This document shows positions 1-7,282 of a DNA stretch of 52,072 nt, piece by piece. The stretch spans positions 1 through 52,072 of the forward strand of contig CABIXV010000010.1 of assembly GCA_902362775.1 (NCBI GenBank), written 5' to 3'. The notes below the pieces were generated by a model, which saw only the letters and a program-made list of their open reading frames with translations, was not told the DNA's origin and ran no database searches. Each line of letters begins with the position of its first letter. Positions within the stretch are counted from its first letter, which is position 1. Source of the DNA: Clostridiales bacterium (GTDB lineage: Bacteria; Bacillota; Clostridia; Oscillospirales; Oscillospiraceae). The translations under genes were made by a program, and so were the position numbers.

Positions 1-18
1 CGGGGCATCAAGAAGTAA
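1..18 (+). CDS. possible 3' end of a gene cut by the window edge
   Basis: The first five codons read Arg-Gly-Ile-Lys-Lys followed by TAA. A basic C-terminal tail ending in a stop would fit a gene entering from the left, but five codons cannot identify it. A GC-rich inverted repeat (GGGCCGCC with GGCGGCCC, about 34-77) follows and could be its terminator, although no clear T-run follows. Confidence 0.2.
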   Translation, partial: RGIKK

Positions 19-610
19 TATCGCTGACTTTTAGGGCCGCCTCGGTCGTCACACGCGACGGCCGGGCGGCCCGCCCCTATATATAGCCTCTTTTGTGTCT
101 CAATCATGCTTTTAGGATTTCAGCGGCCCCATTCCCATTAAGGACTTCGCTTGATTCTAAGTATGAGGGAAAGGCGCAAATTAGCAAGGAAGAAAAGACT
201 ATGCTCCCACCTGGGGAACAGACCTAAATCAGTCTCACTCCAGGGACCAAAGCGGTATGGACCGCGAAATTCCTCCATCATTCTCTTTCTGTGCTGCGGC
301 AACATTCTGTTCATCGCTGGCATAGCCATGCCTCGTAGACGTTGTATATACAAAAGTGTAGTCCTTACTGTAAGAAAAACTACAAACAAAATTCAATCAT
401 GAGCTGTGTCGCAGGGGTCCCCCATTGTGGCACAGTTCTTTAATTTTTATAAAAACTGGTCAAAAGCTGGAGGTCGTGTAAGCCCCGTTTTATCTCTGGC
501 TTTTCTGGATCTGGAGCAGGTAATAAGTAGAAAATTGAGTCGGGTATAAATTAAAACGCCCCACTTGGCAAAACATGGTTGCCCTGCAATTTTAATTTGC
601 CAACCGGTAA
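19..610. other. intergenic stretch without a recognisable gene
   Basis: No gene is recognised in about 590 bases. An 83-codon frame on the plus strand (151-402, TTG or ATG start) has a hydrophobic stretch in its middle but no ribosome site and no recognisable family; a minus-strand frame of equal length covers the same bases. A terminator-like hairpin lies right after it (404-448). The region may hold a decayed gene. Confidence 0.4.
404..448 (+). terminator. terminator-like hairpin
   Basis: CTGTGTCGCA (404-413) can pair with TGTGGCACAG (426-435) using two G-U pairs. A self-complementary GGGG/CCCC loop sits between them, and the stem is followed by TTCTTTAATTTTT. No confidently called gene precedes it, so its role is uncertain. 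Confidence 0.4.
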
Positions 611-639
611 TTGACATGCGTTGAGACCCCCGCTACAAT
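611..639 (+). promoter_or_regulatory. sigma-70-type promoter of the iclR-type gene
   Basis: A perfect -35 box TTGACA (611-616) and a -10 box TACAAT (634-639) are separated by 17 bases. The start codon of the IclR-type regulator follows about 30 bases later behind a GAGAGGGAGGG ribosome site. Confidence 0.8.
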
Positions 640-668
640 AGCAAAAGAACGAGAGGGAGGGATACTAT

Positions 669-1430
669 ATGACATCTGGTGAAAAAACCGTTTCACTGTT
701 GAAATTACTTGGGCAGGCTCCCTATGTCCACAGTGTTACTGAACTGGGAGAAAAAATTGGATGCACAAAGAGCGGAACATGCAAACTATTAGCGGCCCTG
801 GTAAAAAGCGGATTGGCTACCCAAACTGTAGATCGAAAATACACTCTGGGACCGGTGGTATATATTTTAGGAAAAACTTATGAGGATCACATCGGCTTAT
901 CCAAAATGGTTAAGCCGTATTTGGTGCGGCTACGTGATCTCACCGGGGAGAACGCCTCCTTCAGTATGTTGGTTGACGGAAAGGCCAACCTGGTCTACCA
1001 GGAGGAGAGTCTCCAAGCCGTCCGGGTGGCTGGCAGTGTGGGGCAAGAACGCCCCCTGTATGCCGGTGCCAACGGGAAGGTCTTGGGGGCCTTCCAGAGC
1101 GACGAGGTCATCCGTCGCCGCCTGATGGAGGAACCCATTACACCACTGACTGAGCGCACTATTATTTCGCCAGATGAGCTTTTGAAGGAGTACGCTAAAA
1201 TTCGCGCACAGGGATATGCCATCAGCGATGGGGAATTGAGTATTGAGACCATCGGCATCAGCGCCCCCATTCGGGATGAGTCCGGGACCGTCTGGGCGGC
1301 TATCTCCATCGGCGCTCCCCGACTGCGGGTGGATCAGACCAAACTAGAACGGTACATCTTTTTAGTCAGGGAGATCGCAAAGGAGATGTCCAAGGATCTG
1401 AGCAGCGGCGCCATTGGAAATTCACTGTGA
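669..1430 (+). CDS. IclR family transcriptional regulator
   Basis: A 253-residue regulator of the usual IclR length. The N-terminal winged helix-turn-helix covers about residues 1-65 (SLLKLLGQAP, TELGEKIGCTKSGTCKLLAALVKSGL). The effector-binding IclR domain covers about 75-245 and carries the family pattern around GENASFSMLVDGKANLVYQE and GISAPIRDESGTVWAAISIG. The ATG sits 8 bases after a strong GGGAGG. It precedes an aldolase and tripartite-transporter operon on the same strand and most likely controls it in response to the imported acid or its breakdown product. A palindrome typical of IclR operators lies just downstream. The family is firm; the ligand is unknown. Confidence 0.9.
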   Translation: MTSGEKTVSLLKLLGQAPYVHSVTELGEKIGCTKSGTCKLLAALVKSGLATQTVDRKYTLGPVVYILGKTYEDHIGLSKMVKPYLVRLRDLTGENASFSMLVDGKANLVYQEESLQAVRVAGSVGQERPLYAGANGKVLGAFQSDEVIRRRLMEEPITPLTERTIISPDELLKEYAKIRAQGYAISDGELSIETIGISAPIRDESGTVWAAISIGAPRLRVDQTKLERYIFLVREIAKEMSKDLSSGAIGNSL

Positions 1431-1443
1431 CAACGCAGGAAAC

Positions 1444-1497
1444 ATCCCCGTACTCATTTTCCTATTAGGAAACAGTATCGGGGATTTTATTAAAAAT
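1444..1497 (+). terminator. terminator of the IclR gene enclosing an operator-like palindrome
   Basis: ATCCCCGTACT (1444-1454) pairs, with one bulge, with AGTATCGGGGAT (1474-1485), followed by TTTATT. The loop side contains the perfect palindrome TTTCCTATTAGGAAA (1458-1472), so the same bases could act as RNA hairpin and as DNA binding site. Confidence 0.6.
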
Positions 1498-1596
1498 TGT
1501 CCAATATAAATGTGGAATATTGATGAATTTTCTTTGATTTTCTTGTATATATTGAATATTTTTCTTTCTTATGATATCCTATATTCAGAAAATAAG

Positions 1597-1611
1597 TTTC
1601 CTATTTAGAAA
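1597..1611. promoter_or_regulatory. candidate IclR operator
   Basis: TTTCCTATTTAGAAA here matches the perfect palindrome TTTCCTATTAGGAAA at 1458-1472 in 13 of 15 positions. It lies 25 bases before the aldolase start codon. IclR-family sites are commonly TTTCC/GGAAA-type palindromes. Two such sites in one intergenic region fit autoregulation and operon control, but binding is inferred. Confidence 0.5.
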
Positions 1612-1636
1612 TATCATTAAAGAAGGAGTATAGGTT

Positions 1637-2467
1637 ATGGATATCACACAAGTGGAAAAGGCTAATGAAGAGGTTGCCGCCCTGCGCGCCCAGCGCGACA
1701 AGGATTACGCAGAGTACGAGGCGGCTGGACGAGTCTGGGGTCTGGTCCCCCGGGAGCGGATCACTCGGATCAAATTTCCTCGCGTCAGCAAACAAATTAT
1801 CGACGGCTACCTATCCATGGAGGACATGAGCACCACTGTCTCTGATGTACTGGACTCCTACGGGATCGACGGGGCCATCCCCACTTCTTATTTGAAGCCA
1901 GTGATTCCCGGCAGCAAAATCTGCGGTCCCGCGGTAACTATTCGGAATATTCCGGTCCGCAAGACACCCACCCAGGGCGCCCACGACCATGACTTCATCG
2001 CAATGTCTACCCGGGATATCTACTACCTAGGAGAGCCAGGCGACGTTTTGGTGTCCGACTTTGGCGGCAACCTGGATGTATCCAACATGGGCGGCCAGAG
2101 CTGCACCGTTGGCAAAAGCTGCGGCTTTGCCGGCAATATTGTCAACGGCTGCTGCCGGGATGTGTCCTCCATCCGAGAGATGGGTTACCCCGTATTCAGT
2201 TGCGGCACCACTCAGATCACTGGAAAGTTCCGCATGGAGTGCATCGAGATGAACGGTCCTGTCACTCTGTGCGGCAAACTGGTCATCCCCGGCGACCTAA
2301 TGGTGGCGGACGACTCCGGTGTGTGCATCGTCCCTTATGAACTGGCAGAGCCTGTACTAGAGGAGTGCCTAAAGATCGCCGCCTCCGAGGAGCGGATGCG
2401 CCAACTGATCGTATCCAAGGCTCCTATTTCTGAATTGCGGCCTCTGTTCCGGGCACGGTATAAATAA
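1637..2467 (+). CDS. RraA-like / HMG-CHA aldolase family protein
   Basis: A 276-residue protein of the RraA/4-hydroxy-4-methyl-2-oxoglutarate aldolase fold. The conserved core is seen at DFGGNLDVSNMGG and NIVNGCCRDVSSIREMGYPVF, where the Gly-x-x-Arg-Asp (here GCCRD) supplies the pyruvate- and metal-binding Arg/Asp of this family. An N-terminal extension of about 60 residues, part of it (RVWGLVPRERI...) probably helical, makes it longer than RraA proper (about 160). The ATG follows AAGAAGGAG. It is the first gene before tctCBA, so it probably cleaves or decarboxylates the imported hydroxy- or oxo-acid. In cells with tripartite transporters such genes are usually metabolic and not the RNase E inhibitor. 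The substrate cannot be read from sequence. Confidence 0.8.
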   Translation: MDITQVEKANEEVAALRAQRDKDYAEYEAAGRVWGLVPRERITRIKFPRVSKQIIDGYLSMEDMSTTVSDVLDSYGIDGAIPTSYLKPVIPGSKICGPAVTIRNIPVRKTPTQGAHDHDFIAMSTRDIYYLGEPGDVLVSDFGGNLDVSNMGGQSCTVGKSCGFAGNIVNGCCRDVSSIREMGYPVFSCGTTQITGKFRMECIEMNGPVTLCGKLVIPGDLMVADDSGVCIVPYELAEPVLEECLKIAASEERMRQLIVSKAPISELRPLFRARYK

Positions 2468-2635
2468 GAAAGGAATGACACGAATCAGCGGTATCTCAGC
2501 AACCACATAGCCAATCCTCTCTTTCCTGCCTCCTGCTACCTCGTCGCGTTTACAGTTGTAAGGCCCTTGATCTGGCGGAAACTAAAAGATGAATTGGGAA
2601 ATAAGCCTCAAATAATATAGTTGGAGGAATTCAAT

Positions 2636-3649
2636 ATGAAAAAAATATTTGCCGCTCTTCTTGCCTGCGCCATGACCCTGTCTCTCGCTGCCTGCTCTAA
2701 TGGCAGTCCCACCCCTGGTGCTTCCTCTTCCGGCGGCTCCTCTACTGCTGGCAGCGGCGATCAAGATTTTGCGTTTGAGAAGCCTGTCACTGTGGTCGTT
2801 CCCTTCAAAGCAGGTAGCGCCACCGACAATCAGATCCGCCTGATGCAGTCTGACCTGGAGGACGCTCTCGGTACTACTCTCGTCATTGTTAACTCCGAAG
2901 GCGGCTCTGGCACGATCGGCACAACTGACTATTTGAATAGCTATCAGCCAGATGGGTATACAATCCTATACTCCTTGGCCACTCCCATAGTTTATAAACC
3001 ACTGAGCGGAGATACCGCATACACCTATGACGATCTCCGTGGGGTTGCACTAACCTCCAGCCAGCCCATGTATCTGATCCTTGCCGACACCTCTCCCTTC
3101 CAGTCCGCCCAGGAAGTGCTGGACTATATTAAGTCCAATCCCGGCGAATTTACCTATGCCAACGTAGGTAACGGCGGAAACGGTCATTTAGCTTTTGCTT
3201 CCTTTCTGATGGGTGAGGCGCTGGAAGCTACCTCAGTACCATACACTGGTGGCACCGCCGACTGTTATACCGCCATGATGGGCGGCGAGGTAGATGCCGC
3301 GGTTTACGGCGAAGCAGATCTATTAGCCCGTCCCGAGTGCCACGGCGTCATTAATTTAGGGAGCAAATCTACGGTGGAGTCTCTAGTTGATATTCCCACT
3401 CTAGCCGACTTGGGCTACGAGGGCTACGAAACCAATAATATGGCCGGTTTTTTCTATCATAAGAATGTACCGGATGCCGCCGCTGCCGCCTTTGAATCCG
3501 CTGTAGAATCCGTCCTTACAGATGAATCGTTCGTCACTCGTGCCACCGAGGCCGGCTTTGTTCCTTACTTCGCCTCTGGCACCAAGTTAGACGAGATGGC
3601 GCACCAGGCAATGGAAACCTCTCAGCCAGTTATTGACTCTCTAGGCTGA
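2636..3649 (+). CDS. tctC: tripartite tricarboxylate transporter substrate-binding lipoprotein (TctC family)
   Basis: This 337-residue solute-binding protein captures the substrate outside the membrane for the TctAB permease. It starts with a lipoprotein signal (MKKIFAALLACAMTLSLAAC, lipidated Cys20) and a Ser/Gly linker. The TctC/Bug domain follows, with the hallmark FEKPVTVVVPFKAGSATDNQIRL near the N terminus and NSEGGSGTIGTTDYLNSYQPDGYT. The ATG at 2636 is preferred over the TTG at 2621 because TTGGAGG is itself the ribosome site, 8 bases upstream. It lies between the aldolase gene and tctB. Bug-fold proteins bind mostly carboxylates; the ligand is unknown. Confidence 0.92.
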   Translation: MKKIFAALLACAMTLSLAACSNGSPTPGASSSGGSSTAGSGDQDFAFEKPVTVVVPFKAGSATDNQIRLMQSDLEDALGTTLVIVNSEGGSGTIGTTDYLNSYQPDGYTILYSLATPIVYKPLSGDTAYTYDDLRGVALTSSQPMYLILADTSPFQSAQEVLDYIKSNPGEFTYANVGNGGNGHLAFASFLMGEALEATSVPYTGGTADCYTAMMGGEVDAAVYGEADLLARPECHGVINLGSKSTVESLVDIPTLADLGYEGYETNNMAGFFYHKNVPDAAAAAFESAVESVLTDESFVTRATEAGFVPYFASGTKLDEMAHQAMETSQPVIDSLG

Positions 3650-3729
3650 AATATAAAGCGACGCGTTTCTAACCGCGGCCTGCTAGGCAACAGCTTGCGG
3701 GCCGCAGTAGAATAGAAAGGTAGTTCAGA

Positions 3730-4185
3730 ATGCAAAAACGAAATTGTATTACCGCACTGATCTGTGCCGCTATCTTCGCCTTTTTCCTGATTCAGAGTCA
3801 AATGCTCAGCGATACTGCCGCATATTGGCCTACCATTATCTGCAGTGTTGGGTTAGCTCTATCCTGCCTTGAAATTCTGCTGGAAGGAATTAAATGGCGT
3901 CGGACGGCAGACCACCAGGAAAAGTTCTTCCCTCTGACCTGGGTGCAGACCAAGCGTGGTCTGGTGGCTTTAGGTATCCTGATCCTCTGGGTTGTTGGAC
4001 TGAATACTATAGGCTTCCTTGTCACCTCTCTGGCAGCGTTGTGCGTCATCACCGTTTGGTTCGATCCCCAGAAGACGAAAAAGAATATCATTCGAGATGT
4101 AGCTTCCTGTGTGGTCATTGGGATTATTGTCTATGTCATGTTTGGGTATTTGGGCGTAAACTTCCCCAGGGCCCTGTTAATCTGA
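3730..4185 (+). CDS. tctB: tripartite tricarboxylate transporter small membrane subunit (TctB family)
   Basis: A 151-residue protein with four hydrophobic segments (about 8-22, 32-48, 75-95 and 100-150 in two stretches), the layout of the small TctB subunit. It starts with ATG behind GAAAGGTAG and sits 80 bases after tctC and 17 bases before tctA. Sequence conservation in this family is low, so the call rests largely on size, topology and position between tctC and tctA. The gap after tctC holds a GC-rich inverted repeat (CGGCCTGC/GCGGGCCG) that could trim or attenuate the message so that more binding protein than permease is made. Confidence 0.88.
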   Translation: MQKRNCITALICAAIFAFFLIQSQMLSDTAAYWPTIICSVGLALSCLEILLEGIKWRRTADHQEKFFPLTWVQTKRGLVALGILILWVVGLNTIGFLVTSLAALCVITVWFDPQKTKKNIIRDVASCVVIGIIVYVMFGYLGVNFPRALLI

Positions 4186-4202
4186 GGGGGGGAGAAGCAT
4201 TT

Positions 4203-5720
4203 ATGACTGATATTTTACTCTATTTTCTGGATGCTATCACGCCATTTCACCTAGCCATTACTCTGGCAGGTACTGTGGTAGGTATTATTATTGGCGCTCT
4301 GCCCGGCTTTACCGCTACCATGGCTATTGCAGTCTTGATCCCCATCACGTATACCTGGGACACTACGGCCGCCCTGATTTTTTTGGGCGCCATTTATTGT
4401 GGTTCTATGTTTGGCGGCTCCATCTCCGCTATTCTGATTAATACACCCGGCACCGCCGCCGCGGCAGCTACCGCCATGGACGGTTACGCTATGACAAAGC
4501 GCGGCCGTGCACACGAAGCTTTGATGGAGTCGGCTGTCTCCTCCTTTTGGGGTGGTATCGTCGGCAATCTCGCTCTGTTATTTTTTGCACCTGTTATGGC
4601 TAGGTGGGCCTTTAACTTTGGCGCTCAAGAGCGCTTTCTGATGGCCGCCTTTGGTCTGACTATCATCGCCTCCCTATCCACCAAAAGCATTATCAAAGGG
4701 CTGATGATGGGTTGCCTCGGCCTTCTCATCGCATGCGTGGGCATGGATCCTGTAATGGGGCGGGCACGCTTCACCTTTGGCAGCACCTATCTGATGGGCG
4801 GTATCACAATGATCCCAGTAGTGATCGGTTTATTCAGTGTTTCTCAAGTATTTATGAGTCTACGTGACCCCATCAAGCCAGCACGGGAAGATGATATTAT
4901 CCGCTATAAAAGAGCTCGCTTTAAGTTGAGGGATTTCTGTTACTACCCTATCACTTATTTGTGGTCCTCCATCGTCGGGCTTGTCATTGGTATCATTCCC
5001 GGTACCGGCGGAGATGTCGCCAGCTATGTTTCCTATAATATTGGTAAGATTGTCTCTAAGGAACGCGATCAATTCGGGCAGGGCTCCCGTGATGCAGTGG
5101 CCGCCTGTGAAGCCTCCAATAACGCAGTCGTCGGTGGTACTCTGATTCCCACACTGACCCTGGGCATCCCCGGTAATGCCACCACCGCCGTTCTGCTTTC
5201 CGGACTAACTATCCACGGAATGACGCCAGGCTATGGACTGTTCACAGAGAGCGGGGATGTGACTTATCCCTTCATTATGTCTATGTTCCTTGCCAACTTG
5301 GCTTTTGTAATCATTGGTGTATTGGGGGCCAAATACTTTGCTAGGGTTACTTTAACTCCCCAAAATATTTTGGCTGCCTGCGTATTCAATCTAAGTTTAA
5401 TCGGTTGTTACGCTGTACGTGGAAATGTAAAGGACGTCTATATCATGCTGATTTTTGGCGTGGTAGGTTATCTCCTCAAGCTGTACAAGTACAATGTGGT
5501 CCCCATTGTTTTGGGTATCATCTTGGGCGATATCGCAGAGGAGGCATTGCAGCAAGGTCTAATCCTTTACGATAATAATTTAGGATCTATGTTCTCCACG
5601 TTCCTACAGCGTCCTATTTGTATTGTATTACTTTTGATGATGGTAATATCTATCTCTGCCCCCATTATTATGGAATATCGCAAAAAGAAAAAAGATATTT
5701 CTCACGCAACGATGGACTGA
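4203..5720 (+). CDS. tctA: tripartite tricarboxylate transporter large permease (TctA family)
   Basis: A 505-residue polytopic permease with about 11-12 hydrophobic segments, matching TctA (about 500). The family signature is clear: IIGALPGFTATMAIAVLIP in the first third, GSMFGGSISAILINTPGTAAAAATAMDGY, and the second half-repeat with GIIPGTGGDVASYVSYN and TLGIPGNATTAVLLSGL. The start at 4203 is chosen because GAGGGGGGAGAAG lies just upstream and the encoded N terminus matches the family; an upstream in-frame start at 3894 would lie inside tctB. With TctB it forms the secondary carboxylate symporter fed by the lipoprotein TctC. Confidence 0.95.
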   Translation: MTDILLYFLDAITPFHLAITLAGTVVGIIIGALPGFTATMAIAVLIPITYTWDTTAALIFLGAIYCGSMFGGSISAILINTPGTAAAAATAMDGYAMTKRGRAHEALMESAVSSFWGGIVGNLALLFFAPVMARWAFNFGAQERFLMAAFGLTIIASLSTKSIIKGLMMGCLGLLIACVGMDPVMGRARFTFGSTYLMGGITMIPVVIGLFSVSQVFMSLRDPIKPAREDDIIRYKRARFKLRDFCYYPITYLWSSIVGLVIGIIPGTGGDVASYVSYNIGKIVSKERDQFGQGSRDAVAACEASNNAVVGGTLIPTLTLGIPGNATTAVLLSGLTIHGMTPGYGLFTESGDVTYPFIMSMFLANLAFVIIGVLGAKYFARVTLTPQNILAACVFNLSLIGCYAVRGNVKDVYIMLIFGVVGYLLKLYKYNVVPIVLGIILGDIAEEALQQGLILYDNNLGSMFSTFLQRPICIVLLLMMVISISAPIIMEYRKKKKDISHATMD

Positions 5721-5893
5721 TTGTGGCGGAAGCAATAAGAGGAAGCCCGTTGTAAACTGTCCCACAGCAATCCGTCCCAGCCGCATTGTTCTGTCCCTGC
5801 TCATGGTTATCTCGTTGAGCTATCCTTATATCTCTCAATACTGCGCCAAGAAAAAGAGCCAGACATCGTAAGTTTTCTTCAAAGCCCATCTCA

Positions 5894-5938
5894 AACAGGG
5901 GAATGCATCTGATCAGGGAAGGCATTCCCCTGTTTTTT
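5894..5938 (+). terminator. rho-independent terminator of the tct operon
   Basis: AACAGGGGAATGC (5894-5906) and GCATTCCCCTGTT (5922-5934) form a 13-bp stem followed by TTTT. It ends the rraA-like/tctCBA transcript. Confidence 0.9.
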
Positions 5939-6018
5939 CTATTGGACCGCTGACCCCTACTGTAATTTAGAAGCAGCCATTTGAAAGTTTCAGAGGTCCT
6001 ATTATTCCCCACCAAGTT

Positions 6019-6040
6019 TACCCCGGCACAGCCAGGGGTC
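6019..6040 (-). repeat. right-end-type hairpin of an IS200 element
   Basis: ACCCC and GGGGT arms around a GGCACAGCC core (6019-6040) form a hairpin about 80 bases beyond the transposase stop. This is where IS200/IS605 elements carry their right-end hairpin. It supports the reading of 6.0-6.4 kb as the 3' half of such an element. Confidence 0.45.
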
Positions 6041-6118
6041 TTCATATGCGGGCAAAGCTCTATATCACCAGCAGTGCCTGCTGGCGCTTGTTACGGTCCG
6101 CCAGCTGTGAGGAGGTTG

Positions 6119-6431
6119 TTACTTGCTACCCTTAAAAGGGTCTACAAATTTTTCATCGTGATCTGATCCTGTATCTTGTCTTTGTCCGACGGGTGCCTGA
6201 TATACTCCGCTATTGCTTTTGCGTTCTTTCCAGCTGTATCAACATAATATCCTCTGCTCCAAAATTGTCGGTTCCCATATTTGTATTTCAAGCTTGCATA
6301 TCTCTCATAGATGATCAGCGTACTTTTCCCTTTCAAAATTCTACAAATCCAGATACACTAATCTTTGGCGGTATACTTACTAGCATATGAATATAATCCG
6401 GACATACCTCTGCTTCTATTATATAATTCTT
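6119..6431 (-). pseudogene. tnpA: IS200 transposase (TnpA, Y1 family), C-terminal half, frameshifted
   Basis: Read on the minus strand, the frames give in order EAEVCPDYIHMLVSIPPK (containing the HUH-type pair written here as YIH, normally HIH), then KGKSTLIIYERYASLKYKYG, GNRQFWSRGYYVDTAGKN with the catalytic tyrosine region, and the terminal FVDPFKGSK followed by TAA at 6119. One missing T in a T-run near 6335 and a second shift near 6145 break the frame. The first about 50 residues are absent; an unrelated lysine-rich stretch precedes. The HUH motif is damaged (Tyr for the first His), so the copy is dead. The missing N-terminal half may be the fragment at 6826-6985 on the other strand. Confidence 0.85.
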
Positions 6432-6725
6432 GCTTGTTTTCAACTGTTTTTTCTGTTTCACTTGCTTTTTAACATTTTTTGGCCCCGATACCTTCATGTG
6501 CTCCAAGCGGGGCTGCGGCAATTTATGTAGTTAAAAATGGTCTCATGCTATGGAGAGAGAGTTATAGAGGTAGATCTCTTGTCTTGCATGACTAACAAAT
6601 ACCACTCCCGGACATTTTAGAAAATACGTCGCATAAACGATATAAACCTACACTCTTAAATCTGCTTGCTCCTGTCACGCTTTACAACTTACGTTTATAC
6701 CCCTGCCATTTTGTCTGACTCCAGC

Positions 6726-6755
6726 CCTGAGTTCCGATAGTACTCAGGAATTTTT
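6726..6755 (+). terminator. terminator-like hairpin
   Basis: CCTGAGT (6726-6732) pairs with ACTCAGG (6742-6748) and is followed by AATTTTT. It lies just outside the left-end hairpin of the IS200 remnant, where it would block read-through transcription. Confidence 0.4.
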
Positions 6756-6765
6756 GTATAAAGAA

Positions 6766-6788
6766 AACCACTCGCTAGGTGAGTGGTT
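6766..6788 (+). repeat. left-end hairpin of an IS200 element
   Basis: AACCACTC (6766-6773) and GAGTGGTT (6781-6788) form an 8-bp stem 38 bases upstream of a TnpA start codon. This is the position and kind of structure that IS200/IS605 elements use as left-end recognition hairpin. Confidence 0.65.
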
Positions 6789-6825
6789 CAAAAATCCTGT
6801 GGCGATGAAAAGGGAGAACATTTAG

Positions 6826-6985
6826 ATGGGACTAAACGACATTTATAGTTTCTCTCATACACGGTAGAATTGCAAATATTATATTGTGTTTGCCCTGAGA
6901 TACCACAGGAAAGTTATTTTATCGAGAGAAGAAAGTAGCGCAATTCTGGATGTGCACTTTGGCAAGCTGAAATACAAGGATTGGA
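6826..6985 (+). pseudogene. tnpA: IS200 transposase (TnpA), N-terminal fragment with in-frame stop
   Basis: Behind GGGAG, the ATG at 6826 opens MGLNDIYSFSHTR, then a TAG where the family has Trp, then NCKYYIVFALRYHRKVIL, which is the classical TnpA start (SHTxWNCKYHIVFAPKYRR). Similarity fades after about residue 40-50. The fragment is therefore the 5' end of an IS200-type gene with a nonsense mutation, cut off where the minus-strand fragment at 6119-6431 begins in the protein. Confidence 0.75.
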
Positions 6986-7282
6986 GCGGACAAAGGCCAT
7001 AGGGATAAACGCAGGGAACCTCTGTATGCAAGGATAAAACATATTACTGACGCCGGTGGGAAGATACCTGAGCCGTTGAACTCACCGGTATATAATCATA
7101 TGTGTCAAATGCAAGACATATACAAAAAATGAAAGTGTCAAATTAAATAAGTATCTGGAAGAGTTGTGGAATCGCTGTGCTAGAAAGTAGGTGTAGTCCA
7201 CTAATGCGGGTGTCGCAGTTTTTTACCTGCATATTTTAGAGCGGAGGACTGCCATTTGATGGTCCCCCGCTCTAAATGTTAT
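6986..7282. other. intergenic remnant region
   Basis: No gene is recognised. The bases look like degraded insertion-sequence DNA. At 7237-7275 the arms TAGAGCGG and CCGCTCTA form a hairpin just beyond the stop of the minus-strand surface protein and could terminate its transcript, although the T-run is weak. Confidence 0.4.

Noticed and set aside
151..402. 83-codon frame with a hydrophobic middle followed by a hairpin
   Set aside because: No ribosome site, mirror frame of equal length on the other strand, unrecognised protein; not enough for a gene call.
6986..7200. Possible OrfB/TnpB remnant after the IS200 fragment
   Set aside because: Short broken frames (for example GINAGNLCMQG) are only faintly suggestive and no TnpB catalytic or zinc-finger motif is visible.
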